Source: Marinobacterium stanieri (GTDB taxonomy: Bacteria; Pseudomonadota; Gammaproteobacteria; Pseudomonadales; Balneatricaceae). Taken from it: a stretch of DNA of 64,000 nt. The notes beneath the pieces were generated by a model. That model searched no databases, was not told the DNA's origin, and saw only the letters and a list, made by a program, of their open reading frames with translations. This document shows, piece after piece, positions 23,021-30,433 of this stretch. Numbering within the stretch: the stretch's first letter is position 1; each line of letters opens with the position of its first letter. The position numbers and the translations under genes were made by a program. The stretch spans positions 372,001-436,000 of the forward strand of contig NZ_FTMN01000002.1 of NCBI RefSeq assembly GCF_900155945.1, given 5' to 3'.

Positions 23021-23935
23021 TCAATCCCCCCAGCTCGTATCTTCGATATCCATAACCGACGCCGACAGGTCTGCTCGCTTCTGCTGGCGCGACTGGTTGG
23101 CGGCAACGGCTGCACTGCTGGGCACACGTTGCAGCTGGCGCAGTAGCTTGTGTTCCCACTGGGCCTGATTGAACTCACGGCCGGAGGCTTCCCAGTAGCT
23201 GCGGAACTCACCCAGAATGCTCTCCTGCTGGGCAGGCTCCAGGCTGGACAGGTTCACGCCTGCAGTGCGGCAACGCTCCGAGAACAACTCAGACGGAACC
23301 CACTGCCAGTGCATGGGGAAGCGATCAGGGTTCGTGGTGGCCGGTACAACTGGCCCTGAATCCACGTGACTGAAAATCGCATCCTGGTGTGCCTGCTCGT
23401 CAGGGTCGACAGGCGGGTGATCAGCAACCGGTGCGCTGCTGCTGGATGCGCCAGCATCAACAACAGGTTCAGTGACTGGTTCCAGTGACCGGTTCTGCAA
23501 CCCGTTTTCGGGTACATTCAAAAACCCGTTTTCGGGGGCATTCAAGGTACCGCTTTTGGGAATATTCCCGTTTTCGGGTACGTTCCCGTTTTCGGGTGCA
23601 TTTGCGGGCCCGCCGGCCTCTTTCGTAATGTTCCCTTTTTTGGGGTGATTCGGTTTCTGGGGTGGCTTCGTATCCAGCATCAAGCGGAACACCCGCACGC
23701 GGCGCGTTGGGCCTTTGCGTTCACCTGTGTCGCGTATCAGCCCAAGCTCTACCAGATGGTTAATGCCGGCCTGGACCGTCTTTTTATTCAACGACGTGTC
23801 TTTGACCAGGCGATCAATACTTGGGAAGCAGCAATGCTCCTCGTCAGCACGGTCAGCCATCGACAGCAGGATCAGTTTCAATGGGGCTTTGCCGGGGTTT
23901 ACGTCCCATGCCCAGTCAGTAGCGGCTCTGCTCAC
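23021..23935 (-). CDS. Phage replication initiator with HTH and DnaT-like C-terminus
   Basis: 304 residues. Residues 1-90 form a winged helix-turn-helix (PSIDRLVKDTSLNKKTVQAGINHLVELGLI), residues 100-146 are low-complexity repeats of the type N-[AV]-P-E-N-G encoded by DNA iterons, and residues about 205-270 (FPMHWQWVPSELFSERCR ... FRSYWEASGREFNQAQWEHKLL) match the DnaT DNA-binding domain. This is the architecture of phage O-type replication proteins that load the host helicase. Gene order, antirepressor then this gene then methylase, agrees. Confidence 0.85.
   Translation of the reverse strand: MSRAATDWAWDVNPGKAPLKLILLSMADRADEEHCCFPSIDRLVKDTSLNKKTVQAGINHLVELGLIRDTGERKGPTRRVRVFRLMLDTKPPQKPNHPKKGNITKEAGGPANAPENGNVPENGNIPKSGTLNAPENGFLNVPENGLQNRSLEPVTEPVVDAGASSSSAPVADHPPVDPDEQAHQDAIFSHVDSGPVVPATTNPDRFPMHWQWVPSELFSERCRTAGVNLSSLEPAQQESILGEFRSYWEASGREFNQAQWEHKLLRQLQRVPSSAAVAANQSRQQKRADLSASVMDIEDTSWGD
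23501..23651. repeat. Iterons within the replication gene (candidate phage origin)
   Basis: Six direct copies of a 19-bp unit, consensus CCCGTTTTCGGGTRCATTC on the plus strand, begin at 23501, 23525, 23549/50 (degenerate), 23567, 23585 and 23633 (degenerate). Spacings are 24, 24, 18, 18 and 48, all multiples of six. As in lambda O, iterons inside the initiator gene are expected to bind its own N-terminal domain and form the origin. Confidence 0.8.
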
Positions 23936-24702
23936 TGCATCACCTCCGACGCATGACCGATCTTGCGGTTCCAGGTCTTCTTCATGGGGAGTTCTTCTTT
24001 CGTATACATCTGGAACAGGCGGACAGCGCCGGCACGCAACAGCACCGGGTAATGGCGCTCCTGTTCCTCTCCTGTGATGGGGTGTTTCCAGATAGTGGTG
24101 CGTTCAGCCAGGTGTTTATCACGCGCCTTACTGTTCACGCGCCAGCCGCTAAAGCCGTTACGACGCAGCCAACCAATGGATGCCAGATATTTCTGCACCT
24201 CCTGGCAGTTCACGCCGTTCAGGGTGCGGGCAAAGTCGGTAATGCGCATGCCTTCAACGAAATGCGCCTGCAGATGCTCCAGATCCTCCCGCACCTGCTT
24301 ATTCTCCAGCGCCAGCTGCTGGCCCTGCTCGATAGCGTCAGCCCAGGCACGGGCCGCGACGGCGGGGTTGCTGAAATCCGGCAACTGGTAAGAATTGCTT
24401 ACAGGTTGCGCTTCCAGCTCCTGCCAGCGGTCGATTATGGCTGCGCGCATCTGTAGGTTGTAACCGGATACCAGGATCAGCGTTTCACGCTTGGGCAACC
24501 GGAAAATCGGGTAAGACTGGCCGTTCTGCGGGTTACGGTGGGTATCCTCAAATTTGAGGACACCCCTTTCCCCATGCAACTCGGACAACATGGCACGTGC
24601 ATCACGCATCACGTTATCATGGCGCTTGCCCGTGAGCTTCGCAATTTCACGAGTGCTCATGGTCAGCGTCTGGTTGTTGTCGATCGTCATTAACTGCTGC
24701 AT
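23932..24702 (-). CDS. Rha/antirepressor family protein
   Basis: 256 residues from ATG 24702, preceded by AAGAGGG. The N-terminal part (TMSTREIAKLTGKRHDNVMRDARAML, ...RNPQNGQSYPIFRLPKRETLILVSGY) is the Rha domain. The C-terminal part (residues about 130-250, ...TDFARTLNG..., YLASIGWLRR..., ...GKVLAGAVRLF-like...) is the KilAC/ANT domain found in phage antirepressors. It would bind the repressor or DNA to favour lytic growth. It overlaps the replication gene by 4 bp. Confidence 0.88.
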   Translation of the reverse strand: MQQLMTIDNNQTLTMSTREIAKLTGKRHDNVMRDARAMLSELHGERGVLKFEDTHRNPQNGQSYPIFRLPKRETLILVSGYNLQMRAAIIDRWQELEAQPVSNSYQLPDFSNPAVAARAWADAIEQGQQLALENKQVREDLEHLQAHFVEGMRITDFARTLNGVNCQEVQKYLASIGWLRRNGFSGWRVNSKARDKHLAERTTIWKHPITGEEQERHYPVLLRAGAVRLFQMYTKEELPMKKTWNRKIGHASEVMQ

Positions 24703-25228
24703 AATGAAACCCTCTTGTAGATAACCCGATGTGGCTGGCCTGCCGTTACGCATCGGGTTTTCTTTTGCCTATTCGTAGCTGCCGCGCCCAAGTATTGGAT
24801 GACGCGAATATTCCACTGGGAGCCGTCGCACGGCATTCACAGCAACTGAAAGACGCCCTGTTCCATTGATTCATCACCGGCCACCTGAAACACATAAAAC
24901 CGGCCAAGGCGTCTATCGGTTGCCCCTCTCTGTCGCCACCGGCGAGGGATACCGGCTATGTGGGGGAACGGTAAAAACCCCGGCCTGCAGATTACTTAGG
25001 GCTCCCATCTGCCAGAGGAACAAACGCCCGATTAGAGCCTGCCGTCTCTCCGGCTGTCCGCGACCCTACTGAACCGGCGCAACCCAACTGCTGCTATATG
25101 ACCGGCTGTTCAGGAGATCGCCCAGGCAAGGAGTAGGGAAACCCGTCGATCTGCTGCTGCGGTTATTTCATGCCCGGTCACTCACAGCTGATACCGGTCG
25201 GCGCCAACCCCGCCGCTGGGTACTGCGT
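24703..25228. other. 525-bp interval without a convincing gene
   Basis: Between the antirepressor and the 200-residue gene. A 48-codon minus-strand frame (24690-24836, start MPCDGSQW) runs into the antirepressor start, and a 68-codon plus-strand frame (24866-25072, MIHHRPPETHKTGQG) is the longest in the interval. Neither has a convincing ribosome site or codon pattern. A small RNA or an Ash-like small protein cannot be excluded. Confidence 0.4.
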
Positions 25229-25831
25229 TTACTGGGAGTAAGCACGCTCCAGCGCATTGGCCGTCGACTCCATGAGCGCAGCCGGCACCGGTGCATGGTG
25301 ACGAATCAGTTCAGCACCACGGCGGTTGAATTCGATCAAGTCAGTGAGATTCACAGGGCGTGGTGACTCGGACACCAACTCACTCAGCTGAGCCAGCGCT
25401 TCATCCAGACTGGTGCGATCAGAATCAATCACGGTCAGTGGCTCGCTCTCCTGCTCCAACACCACTTCACCTGCGCCAGCGGTAATAACAGGCAGCTCCT
25501 CGAATACGGCAGCTACCTCTTCCGTGGTAGACGGGATCTCATCCGCATCAGACGCCTGATCAGCGCCAGCAGGAACGGCATCAGCCGCAACAAAAAACCC
25601 GTACTCCGCAGCCGCGCCAGCGCCTCGTTCGGTCAGGTAGTAACGGATGGTCAATCCAGAGCCATCTCTATCCACCAGGCCGTCATCATTCAGAAGCCCC
25701 TTGGCAGCAGCCTCGAATTCAGACGCCCTGCGGCAGGTAGCCGAACGAGACATCAACAAGCCCGCATCGATACCGGGTTGGGCGGCGATGAGCTTCAGCA
25801 GTTCAAGTTTTCGGTCCGCGTGTACGGTCAT
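25229..25831 (-). CDS. Putative winged-helix phage regulator
   Basis: 200 residues. Residues 5-70 (RKLELLKLIAAQPGID, ...AAAKGLLNDDGLVDRDG..., YYLTERGAG) have the pattern of a winged helix; the rest is an acidic linker (many Glu/Val/Ala) and a helical C-terminus ending in ALERAYSQ. It is the second gene of the leftward early operon, where CII-like or replication-accessory genes lie. Function unknown. Confidence 0.55.
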   Translation of the reverse strand: MTVHADRKLELLKLIAAQPGIDAGLLMSRSATCRRASEFEAAAKGLLNDDGLVDRDGSGLTIRYYLTERGAGAAAEYGFFVAADAVPAGADQASDADEIPSTTEEVAAVFEELPVITAGAGEVVLEQESEPLTVIDSDRTSLDEALAQLSELVSESPRPVNLTDLIEFNRRGAELIRHHAPVPAALMESTANALERAYSQ

Positions 25832-25910
25832 GGCTTCACCTGTATGGATTTACATGTAGTGCCTGGCATAAAAAAAACAGGCGCCAGCAGTGATACTGAA
25901 GTCATCTCAA

Positions 25911-26150
25911 TTAGCCTTCTGTGCTGCTGATGCCGACTATTGGCAACCCATCATCTGGGTTTGGGTAGATGTCAGGGCGCAGACTATGTGGTGCGACTTC
26001 CCAGCGTCGTTTCTCGCAGTACTGCAGAACGAACTCAGCTGGAACACGCCCACGTGTTCGCCAGTTATTTATTCGCTGGAGCGATACCCCAAGCGTTTTT
26101 GCCAATGGAGTTGGGCCAAATTCTTGAATATCACGCTCAAGTACATTCAT
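25911..26150 (-). CDS. Cro-like transcriptional regulator
   Basis: 79 residues, a single helix-turn-helix (EFGPTPLAKTLGVSLQRINNWRTRG), with a YdaS/Cro-like arrangement and a short C-terminal tail. It is divergent from the S24 repressor, first gene of the leftward operon. The predicted PR start falls at the ATG (26150), so the mRNA may be leaderless. By position and fold it is the Cro equivalent. Confidence 0.85.
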   Translation of the reverse strand: MNVLERDIQEFGPTPLAKTLGVSLQRINNWRTRGRVPAEFVLQYCEKRRWEVAPHSLRPDIYPNPDDGLPIVGISSTEG

Positions 26151-26156
26151 GCCTGA

Positions 26157-26185
26157 AATCTAAACATTGTGTGTAGTTTGGTCAA
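26157..26185 (-). promoter_or_regulatory. PR-like promoter of the leftward operon
   Basis: Minus-strand -35 TTGACC (26180-26185), 17-bp spacer, -10 TAGATT (26157-26162). The -35 overlaps operator copy 2 and the -10 touches copy 1, so repressor binding would block it. The start point falls at about 26150, the first base of the Cro-like ATG. Confidence 0.75.
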
Positions 26186-26232
26186 CAATACGTTTATTGA
26201 TTAGCGTCCGCAAGACGTAAACAATCTGTTTA
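26161..26232. promoter_or_regulatory. OR-like set of three repressor operators
   Basis: Three 15-bp sites share the palindrome TAAACAnnnTGTTTA: TAAACATTGTGTGTA (26161-26175), TCAACAATACGTTTA (26182-26196) and the perfect TAAACAATCTGTTTA (26218-26232). They lie between the divergent repressor and Cro-like genes and overlap both promoters. The third overlaps the -10 and ATG of the repressor gene, so it would serve autoregulation. Confidence 0.88.
26194..26223 (+). promoter_or_regulatory. PRM-like repressor promoter
   Basis: Plus-strand -35 TTATTG (26194-26199), 18-bp spacer, -10 TAAACA (26218-26223). The transcript would begin near 26231, at the ATG of the repressor (26232), giving a leaderless message as for lambda cI from PRM. 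The promoter is weak and overlaps an operator. Confidence 0.55.
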
Positions 26233-26927
26233 TGAATGAAATGATCGAAAGAGTGGATGCTGAGTTACAATCGCGACAATGGTCTCGAGCTGACTTGGCG
26301 AGAAAACTTGGCTACTCAGAGCAACGCCTTATGAACTGGTGGAAACGCGGAATTCCAGCCAGTGAACATTCTCGTGTTGCGAAAGTGCTCGACTGGACTG
26401 TCGATCATCTGCTCACAGGCAGTGCACCTACCAGCGCCAGTGGTCAAAGCAAAGAAAACCACTCCCTGTTAGAAGCCAGCATCGCATCCGATCAAATGAC
26501 GACATCAGTGCCCGTTATGGACCAGGAGTTTTCTGCCGGCCAAGGCGCTGCTGCTCAGAGCATTGAAGACTTTTTTGATGGGCATAGAGATATCAGTTTG
26601 TCCGACTTGGACGCACATGGCATTCAGCCAAGCAACGCACGCATCATCAAGATCCGTGGCGACTCGATGTGGCCTACCCTCTGGGGCGGTGATGAAGTTC
26701 TGGCAGACACCCATGTGCCCCGTCTGACCAGCAGCAAAATTTATGCGTTCGAGTTTGATGGTGAGTTGAAGGTGAAGCGTTTCACCAAGAAGATGGATGG
26801 CAGTTGGCTGATTTCAAGTGACAACAAAGACGATCCGGCCTACACCGATGAGATCGTATCGGCTCACAACGCCCAGCAACTAAGGGTTATTGCTGAGGTT
26901 AAGAAGTTAGTATCACGAAATTTATAG
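26232..26927 (+). CDS. CI-like repressor, S24 peptidase
   Basis: 231 residues. The N-terminal helix-turn-helix spans residues 15-60 (SRADLARKLGYSEQRLMNWWKRG). The C-terminal S24 domain has GDSMWPTL with nucleophile Ser145 and ELKVKRF with the general-base Lys182. The likely self-cleavage bond is Ala102-Gly103 in EFSAGQG. This is a RecA-responsive LexA/CI-type repressor, so induction by DNA damage is expected. It faces the Cro-like gene and its ATG overlaps the third operator. Confidence 0.95.
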   Translation: MNEMIERVDAELQSRQWSRADLARKLGYSEQRLMNWWKRGIPASEHSRVAKVLDWTVDHLLTGSAPTSASGQSKENHSLLEASIASDQMTTSVPVMDQEFSAGQGAAAQSIEDFFDGHRDISLSDLDAHGIQPSNARIIKIRGDSMWPTLWGGDEVLADTHVPRLTSSKIYAFEFDGELKVKRFTKKMDGSWLISSDNKDDPAYTDEIVSAHNAQQLRVIAEVKKLVSRNL

Positions 26928-27014
26928 CTTGTTTGCCGTGTGACTTAGGTAGCTAAAGCACCTTCTCTTGTCTCAATCGTGATTTCTATTTGAACATACA
27001 GCATCAAGGAACAG

Positions 27015-28133
27015 ATGAAGAAAAGAACCAGAGAGCAGCTACAGCGTGAGCTGTTGGCCGGACTTAAAAGACATAGACGTTACCTGGCCCGTAAAGAAAC
27101 TCCTTCAGTTCCAGGAAGAAGCCTCAGGAATAGTCATAATCACTCGATCTTTCATGGATACAGATCGATAGATGCCCCTGAGTTACTTTCGATTTACAAC
27201 ATATCGAAAGAAGATGGCAGCCTCTACACTCAAGCCATTGATTTTTACGACCAAATCCGGCGATATGTTGGCCAAGAGAAGTGTGTGATCAGCTTCAAAA
27301 ATACTCAAGTCATCTCTGCAGCTGCCATAGTGGTGATCTACGCGGCTATTGAAGAGTCACTTCAGAAAGGTACAGCAAGGGCCACTATCGAATGGTCCGG
27401 TTCTAACTCGGCTGTCGTAGTGAACAAGCAGCTTCGAAATATCAATATCCATCTTCTCATTCAAAGAAAGCAAATTACTTACAGCTTTAGAAACAGTCAA
27501 AGCATGCCTATCGTAAGAGGCACGTCAAACCAGTATGTTGACGACATCATCGACTACGTCCAACAATTCATCTACGAGAACGAAATGTCTCCTGAAGAGG
27601 AGTATATTTTCGCTGACGCTGTAACTGAAGCCATCAACAATGTTGGACTTCATGCCTATCCAGACACCGATGCTCAGGACAGGAACTGGTGGCTGATGTG
27701 TGACGTGAAAGATGGCCAGTTGTTTTTGGCCATTTATGATACTGGTGTGGGGATTCCTGCCACTGTGCTTGAAAAAAAGTGGTTCTGGGCTTCACTTAAG
27801 GCTTTTTACCCAGAGGAGTACAATGAGCTGATCAAGCTGATCCCCGGATTTGAGAGCTCTGGGCTTAAATTTGTAGTACCCCAGAAGCTCAAGGATGCTC
27901 AAATGATATACTTATCTATGCAGGGTGATGTTACCGGGACAAGAAGAAGTAAGCATGGGCAGGGAAGTAAAAGCATCAGAGCATTGGTAGATGACACTGA
28001 AGACGGTAAGCTCTGGATCTTCAGCCACAAAGGTCTATACACCTACCCGGCAGAAGACAATGAAACAGGATTATACAAACTACCCAAACAGCTACCCGGA
28101 ACGCTAGTGCAGTGGAACATTAAGCTATCATGA
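27015..28133 (+). CDS. GHKL/HSP90-type ATPase with STAS-like N-terminal region
   Basis: 372 residues. The Bergerat-fold motifs are visible: N box EAINNVGLHAYP (Glu205, Asn208/209), G1 box YDTGVGIP (Asp242, Gly244, Gly246), and G2 box HGQGSKSI (314-321). Residues about 86-150 (CVISFKNTQVISAAAIVVIYAAIEES) resemble a STAS-like module. The gene overlaps the DUF4325 gene by 4 bp. Histidine-kinase-like ATPases with STAS partners form partner-switching pairs (SpoIIAB/SpoIIAA type); here no histidine phospho-acceptor or sensor domain is seen. It lies downstream of the repressor, in the lysogenically expressed zone. Confidence 0.85.
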   Translation: MKKRTREQLQRELLAGLKRHRRYLARKETPSVPGRSLRNSHNHSIFHGYRSIDAPELLSIYNISKEDGSLYTQAIDFYDQIRRYVGQEKCVISFKNTQVISAAAIVVIYAAIEESLQKGTARATIEWSGSNSAVVVNKQLRNINIHLLIQRKQITYSFRNSQSMPIVRGTSNQYVDDIIDYVQQFIYENEMSPEEEYIFADAVTEAINNVGLHAYPDTDAQDRNWWLMCDVKDGQLFLAIYDTGVGIPATVLEKKWFWASLKAFYPEEYNELIKLIPGFESSGLKFVVPQKLKDAQMIYLSMQGDVTGTRRSKHGQGSKSIRALVDDTEDGKLWIFSHKGLYTYPAEDNETGLYKLPKQLPGTLVQWNIKLS

Positions 28134-28468
28134 CAACAAAAACGATTTCTGTGGTTAACGACTTCAACCCAAGGCCTTATGGTAGATACTATGAGGATGG
28201 CGAGGGTTCCGGACAGGCCTTCCGTGAGAAACTGATGGCACCAGCGCTGCGTGAGTTTGATACTGTTCACATTGACCTGAATGGTTACAATCGTTACGGA
28301 CGTTCATTTCTTGACGAAGCTTTTGGAGGGCTCATTCGCGAAGAAGGATTCACCAAATCTGAGCTTGATGAAAAATTAAGCTACGCTCACGATTTAGTCA
28401 AAAGCATAGAAGACACGATTACTGACAGAATTGAAGCCGCAGCTAGGGATTGCAGCAACGGTGACTAA
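28130..28468 (+). CDS. STAS-like DUF4325 protein
   Basis: 112 residues. The core NDFNPRPYGRYYEDGEGSGQAFRE followed by TVHIDLNGYNRYGRSFLDEAFGGL shows the pattern of the STAS-like alternating domain DUF4325 (strand ending in an Asp-rich turn, then S-F-L-D-E-A-F). It overlaps the ATPase by 4 bp and the membrane protein by 8 bp or more. DUF4325 proteins usually accompany a GHKL ATPase; the pair is expected to act together. Confidence 0.85.
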   Translation: MTTKTISVVNDFNPRPYGRYYEDGEGSGQAFREKLMAPALREFDTVHIDLNGYNRYGRSFLDEAFGGLIREEGFTKSELDEKLSYAHDLVKSIEDTITDRIEAAARDCSNGD

Positions 28469-28979
28469 CCCACTTCCTCTCTATATTGCCATCATCGGGT
28501 GGCTCATTGTTCTTCTCCTTAATAATCGAACCCTCAAACGGTCCGAAATTTCACGGATCAAAGATAGATTAATTGACAAGCTAGATTCCTGCATTTCTTG
28601 GTTAGACTCAGAAATTAACTCTGATGCATTTGAACCATCTCTTGCGGAAGTTCAGCTATCCGGAAAAGCTACTCTAATTGAACTGAAAGTACGGCAGCTC
28701 AATCATTATGTTGGCACCGAGCTGTTGCCCGTATCAGAAATTTCAAATATCAGGGCATTGGACGTTTTCCAACCAAACAAAGCAGAACTATTGGTTGAGG
28801 CTACGGAAACCATCTCGGACCTTATAGAGAAGGTTGAGATCCGATATGACGAATTTTATTTCTCCACCCCTCTACCCAAGCGGCTTTGGATGTCGCACCG
28901 TCAAACGATGATGGGAGCCTTTCTAAGCTTACTGCTTATCATTGCATTCTTAACATCAACTAGACTGATGATCGAATAG
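28461..28979 (+). CDS. Two-TM membrane protein, third gene of the GHKL/STAS cassette
   Basis: 172 residues from GTG 28461 (AGGGAT lies about 12 bp upstream); a TTG at 28431 would add 10 residues. It has an N-terminal membrane segment (about 5-22, LYIAIIGWLIVLLL), a charged cytoplasmic helical region and a C-terminal membrane segment (about 150-168, MMGAFLSLLLIIAFL). Its start lies inside the end of the DUF4325 gene, so the three genes form a translationally coupled cassette. Likely the membrane-located effector or sensor; function unknown. Confidence 0.75.
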   Translation: MTNPLPLYIAIIGWLIVLLLNNRTLKRSEISRIKDRLIDKLDSCISWLDSEINSDAFEPSLAEVQLSGKATLIELKVRQLNHYVGTELLPVSEISNIRALDVFQPNKAELLVEATETISDLIEKVEIRYDEFYFSTPLPKRLWMSHRQTMMGAFLSLLLIIAFLTSTRLMIE

Positions 28980-29147
28980 CTACTATGTGGCATATCGCGG
29001 CCGCTTGATACACCAGTTTGAGCTCGATTCAATAATAGCTTATCTTGAGTTGCTTCCTAAAACATAGCCACTAATTCTTACTCTCGTACTAATACGGTAA
29101 GCCCTCCAAATTATGAATGCACCGTTATTCCAAAGCCGCGCGCTCTC

Positions 29148-29756
29148 CTAATCCCTGTAACCCTTCAGCCCAAGCGCAATGGCATAGCAACCCGCTGTAG
29201 ACTCTGTACTCATAGCCAAGCGAGCAGCGGGCAAGCCGATGTATTTCGTCGCAAACGCTGCACCCATCGCTTCAGCTTGGGTAACAGGCCCTTCCTCTCC
29301 GTCAGAAACTATATCAACAACCACTTTTCGAGCAGCGGCTTCACAGGGCGTAAGCGCTTTATATCGGAGTAAGAAATATCCATGGGTGAAGAGCACAACT
29401 GCAAGGATAGCTGCAATGACACGCTGCCCGAAAGTCGGCACGCTATTTGACTGTGCTTCCGCCTGCTTAAAGTTTTGGGGCTGGCTTATCGAATCTTTTC
29501 CAACTGCCCGAGCGGTTTCCCTAGGTGCACCGCAGTGAGGGCAGCTTGTTGCCTTGAGACTTACCTGGTTACCACAGTCTGGACACTCGGTCAGATTATT
29601 TGGTTTCGTTGCAGGCGCTTCCTGGCCTGTGGGCTTGGCAGCAGGGTCACTACCAGCCTTAGCAGCATTACCAGACAAGTGCGAGCCACAGGCTGAGCAG
29701 TGCACTGCCAATGGCGAATTCGATGCTCCGCACTTCGGGCATTGCTTATTGCTCAT
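29148..29756 (-). CDS. Double zinc-ribbon membrane protein
   Basis: 202 residues. Two zinc ribbons, C6-x2-C9 / C20-x2-C23 and C58-x2-C61 / C72-x2-C75, are joined by a Pro/Ala/Lys linker. One membrane segment follows (residues 111-130, RVIAAILAVVLFTHGYFLL), leaving about 70 residues beyond it. It is transcribed toward the GHKL/STAS cassette and away from the second operator set. It resembles the zinc-ribbon plus TM proteins that some prophages carry as cargo. A role in exclusion or signalling is inferred from position alone. Confidence 0.7.
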   Translation of the reverse strand: MSNKQCPKCGASNSPLAVHCSACGSHLSGNAAKAGSDPAAKPTGQEAPATKPNNLTECPDCGNQVSLKATSCPHCGAPRETARAVGKDSISQPQNFKQAEAQSNSVPTFGQRVIAAILAVVLFTHGYFLLRYKALTPCEAAARKVVVDIVSDGEEGPVTQAEAMGAAFATKYIGLPAARLAMSTESTAGCYAIALGLKGYRD

Positions 29757-29837
29757 GTGACTACCTCCTTGCTGTCTTGGTTGCGCGTCTTCCTACAGCG
29801 CATTAACCATTCAAACCTATGCTCTTGTAAATTTCAC

Positions 29838-29897
29838 TGAACAAATTGTTGACCAAATATAAACATTATGTTTATTCTTAACTAAACGTTATGTTTA
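29838..29897. promoter_or_regulatory. OL-like set of three repressor operators
   Basis: TGAACAAATTGTTGA (29838-29852), TAAACATTATGTTTA (29860-29874, perfect palindrome) and TAAACGTTATGTTTA (29883-29897) match the OR consensus TAAACAnnnTGTTTA. Spacings are 22 and 23 bp. They lie upstream of the rightward early operon, 3.6 kb from OR. This is a second, OL-equivalent immunity site. Confidence 0.9.
29849..29878 (+). promoter_or_regulatory. PL-like promoter of the rightward early operon
   Basis: Plus-strand -35 TTGACC (29849-29854), the same hexamer as in PR, with an 18-bp spacer to a -10 TATTCT (29873-29878). It is covered by the operators at 29838-29852 and 29860-29874, so the repressor would shut it off. 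The start point falls near 29885. Confidence 0.65.
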
Positions 29898-29908
29898 TAG
29901 GCATCGAC

Positions 29909-30433
29909 ATGATCACAAGCACCGAACACGGATACGCACTGAACGGCTGGGAGGCAACCCCCATGCCCCTGCCCAACGGCGGCAAGTTCACCGCTGGCGA
30001 ATCACGCGCCGTCGTCTGCCGGGTCAATGGACTGAAAGCGGCTGAAGCCGCTCAAGAGCTGCACTGCAGCAGCCGTAACATCCACCAGTATTGGCAGACC
30101 CTCTACTACAAGCTCGGCTGCAACAACGCCATCGTCGCCATCAACAAGCTGGTCGAAATGGGCGCCCTGCACCGCCTCCAGGTACTCATGCTGGCGCTCA
30201 TGCTCGGCACCAGCGGTGTACTCAGCACCAGCACCGATGCCGACCTCGATATCGAAACCCGTTCAGGCCGCGCACGCGGCACCCGCATTACCCGCCGCGC
30301 ATCCGGCAAACGCGGACGTGGTGGTCGCATAGCTGGCGCCAGCGGTGCCCTGCTGGCTGATCTCGACTACTGGGCCAACGGCAACGCCGGCGACATCTAC
30401 ACCCACGCAGACGCACAGGGAGCCCTGTCATGA
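29909..30433 (+). CDS. LuxR-type helix-turn-helix early protein
   Basis: 174 residues from ATG 29909; the upstream ATG at 29891 lies within an operator and near the transcription start and is rejected. Residues about 25-80 (GESRAVVCRVNGLKAAEAAQEL, ...SSRNIHQYWQTLYYKLG) form a LuxR-type helix-turn-helix. A hydrophobic stretch (VLMLALMLGTSGVLS) and a basic Arg/Gly-rich tail follow. First gene of the rightward operon, so it is probably an early regulator; its tail is unusual for a LuxR domain protein. Confidence 0.75.
   Translation: MITSTEHGYALNGWEATPMPLPNGGKFTAGESRAVVCRVNGLKAAEAAQELHCSSRNIHQYWQTLYYKLGCNNAIVAINKLVEMGALHRLQVLMLALMLGTSGVLSTSTDADLDIETRSGRARGTRITRRASGKRGRGGRIAGASGALLADLDYWANGNAGDIYTHADAQGALS

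Noticed and set aside
23021-23159. Longer start of the methylase (23159) overlapping the replication gene
   Set aside because: It would overlap the replication gene in another frame by 139 bp; the ATG at 23018, just after that gene's stop, fits family length.
24866-25072. 68-codon plus-strand frame as a real gene
   Set aside because: Opposite to the operon, no ribosome site, and codon use not phage-like. Left as unresolved in the interval description.
29891-29908. ATG 29891 as start of the first rightward gene
   Set aside because: It lies inside an operator and next to the predicted transcription start, leaving no room for a ribosome site; ATG 29909 is chosen.
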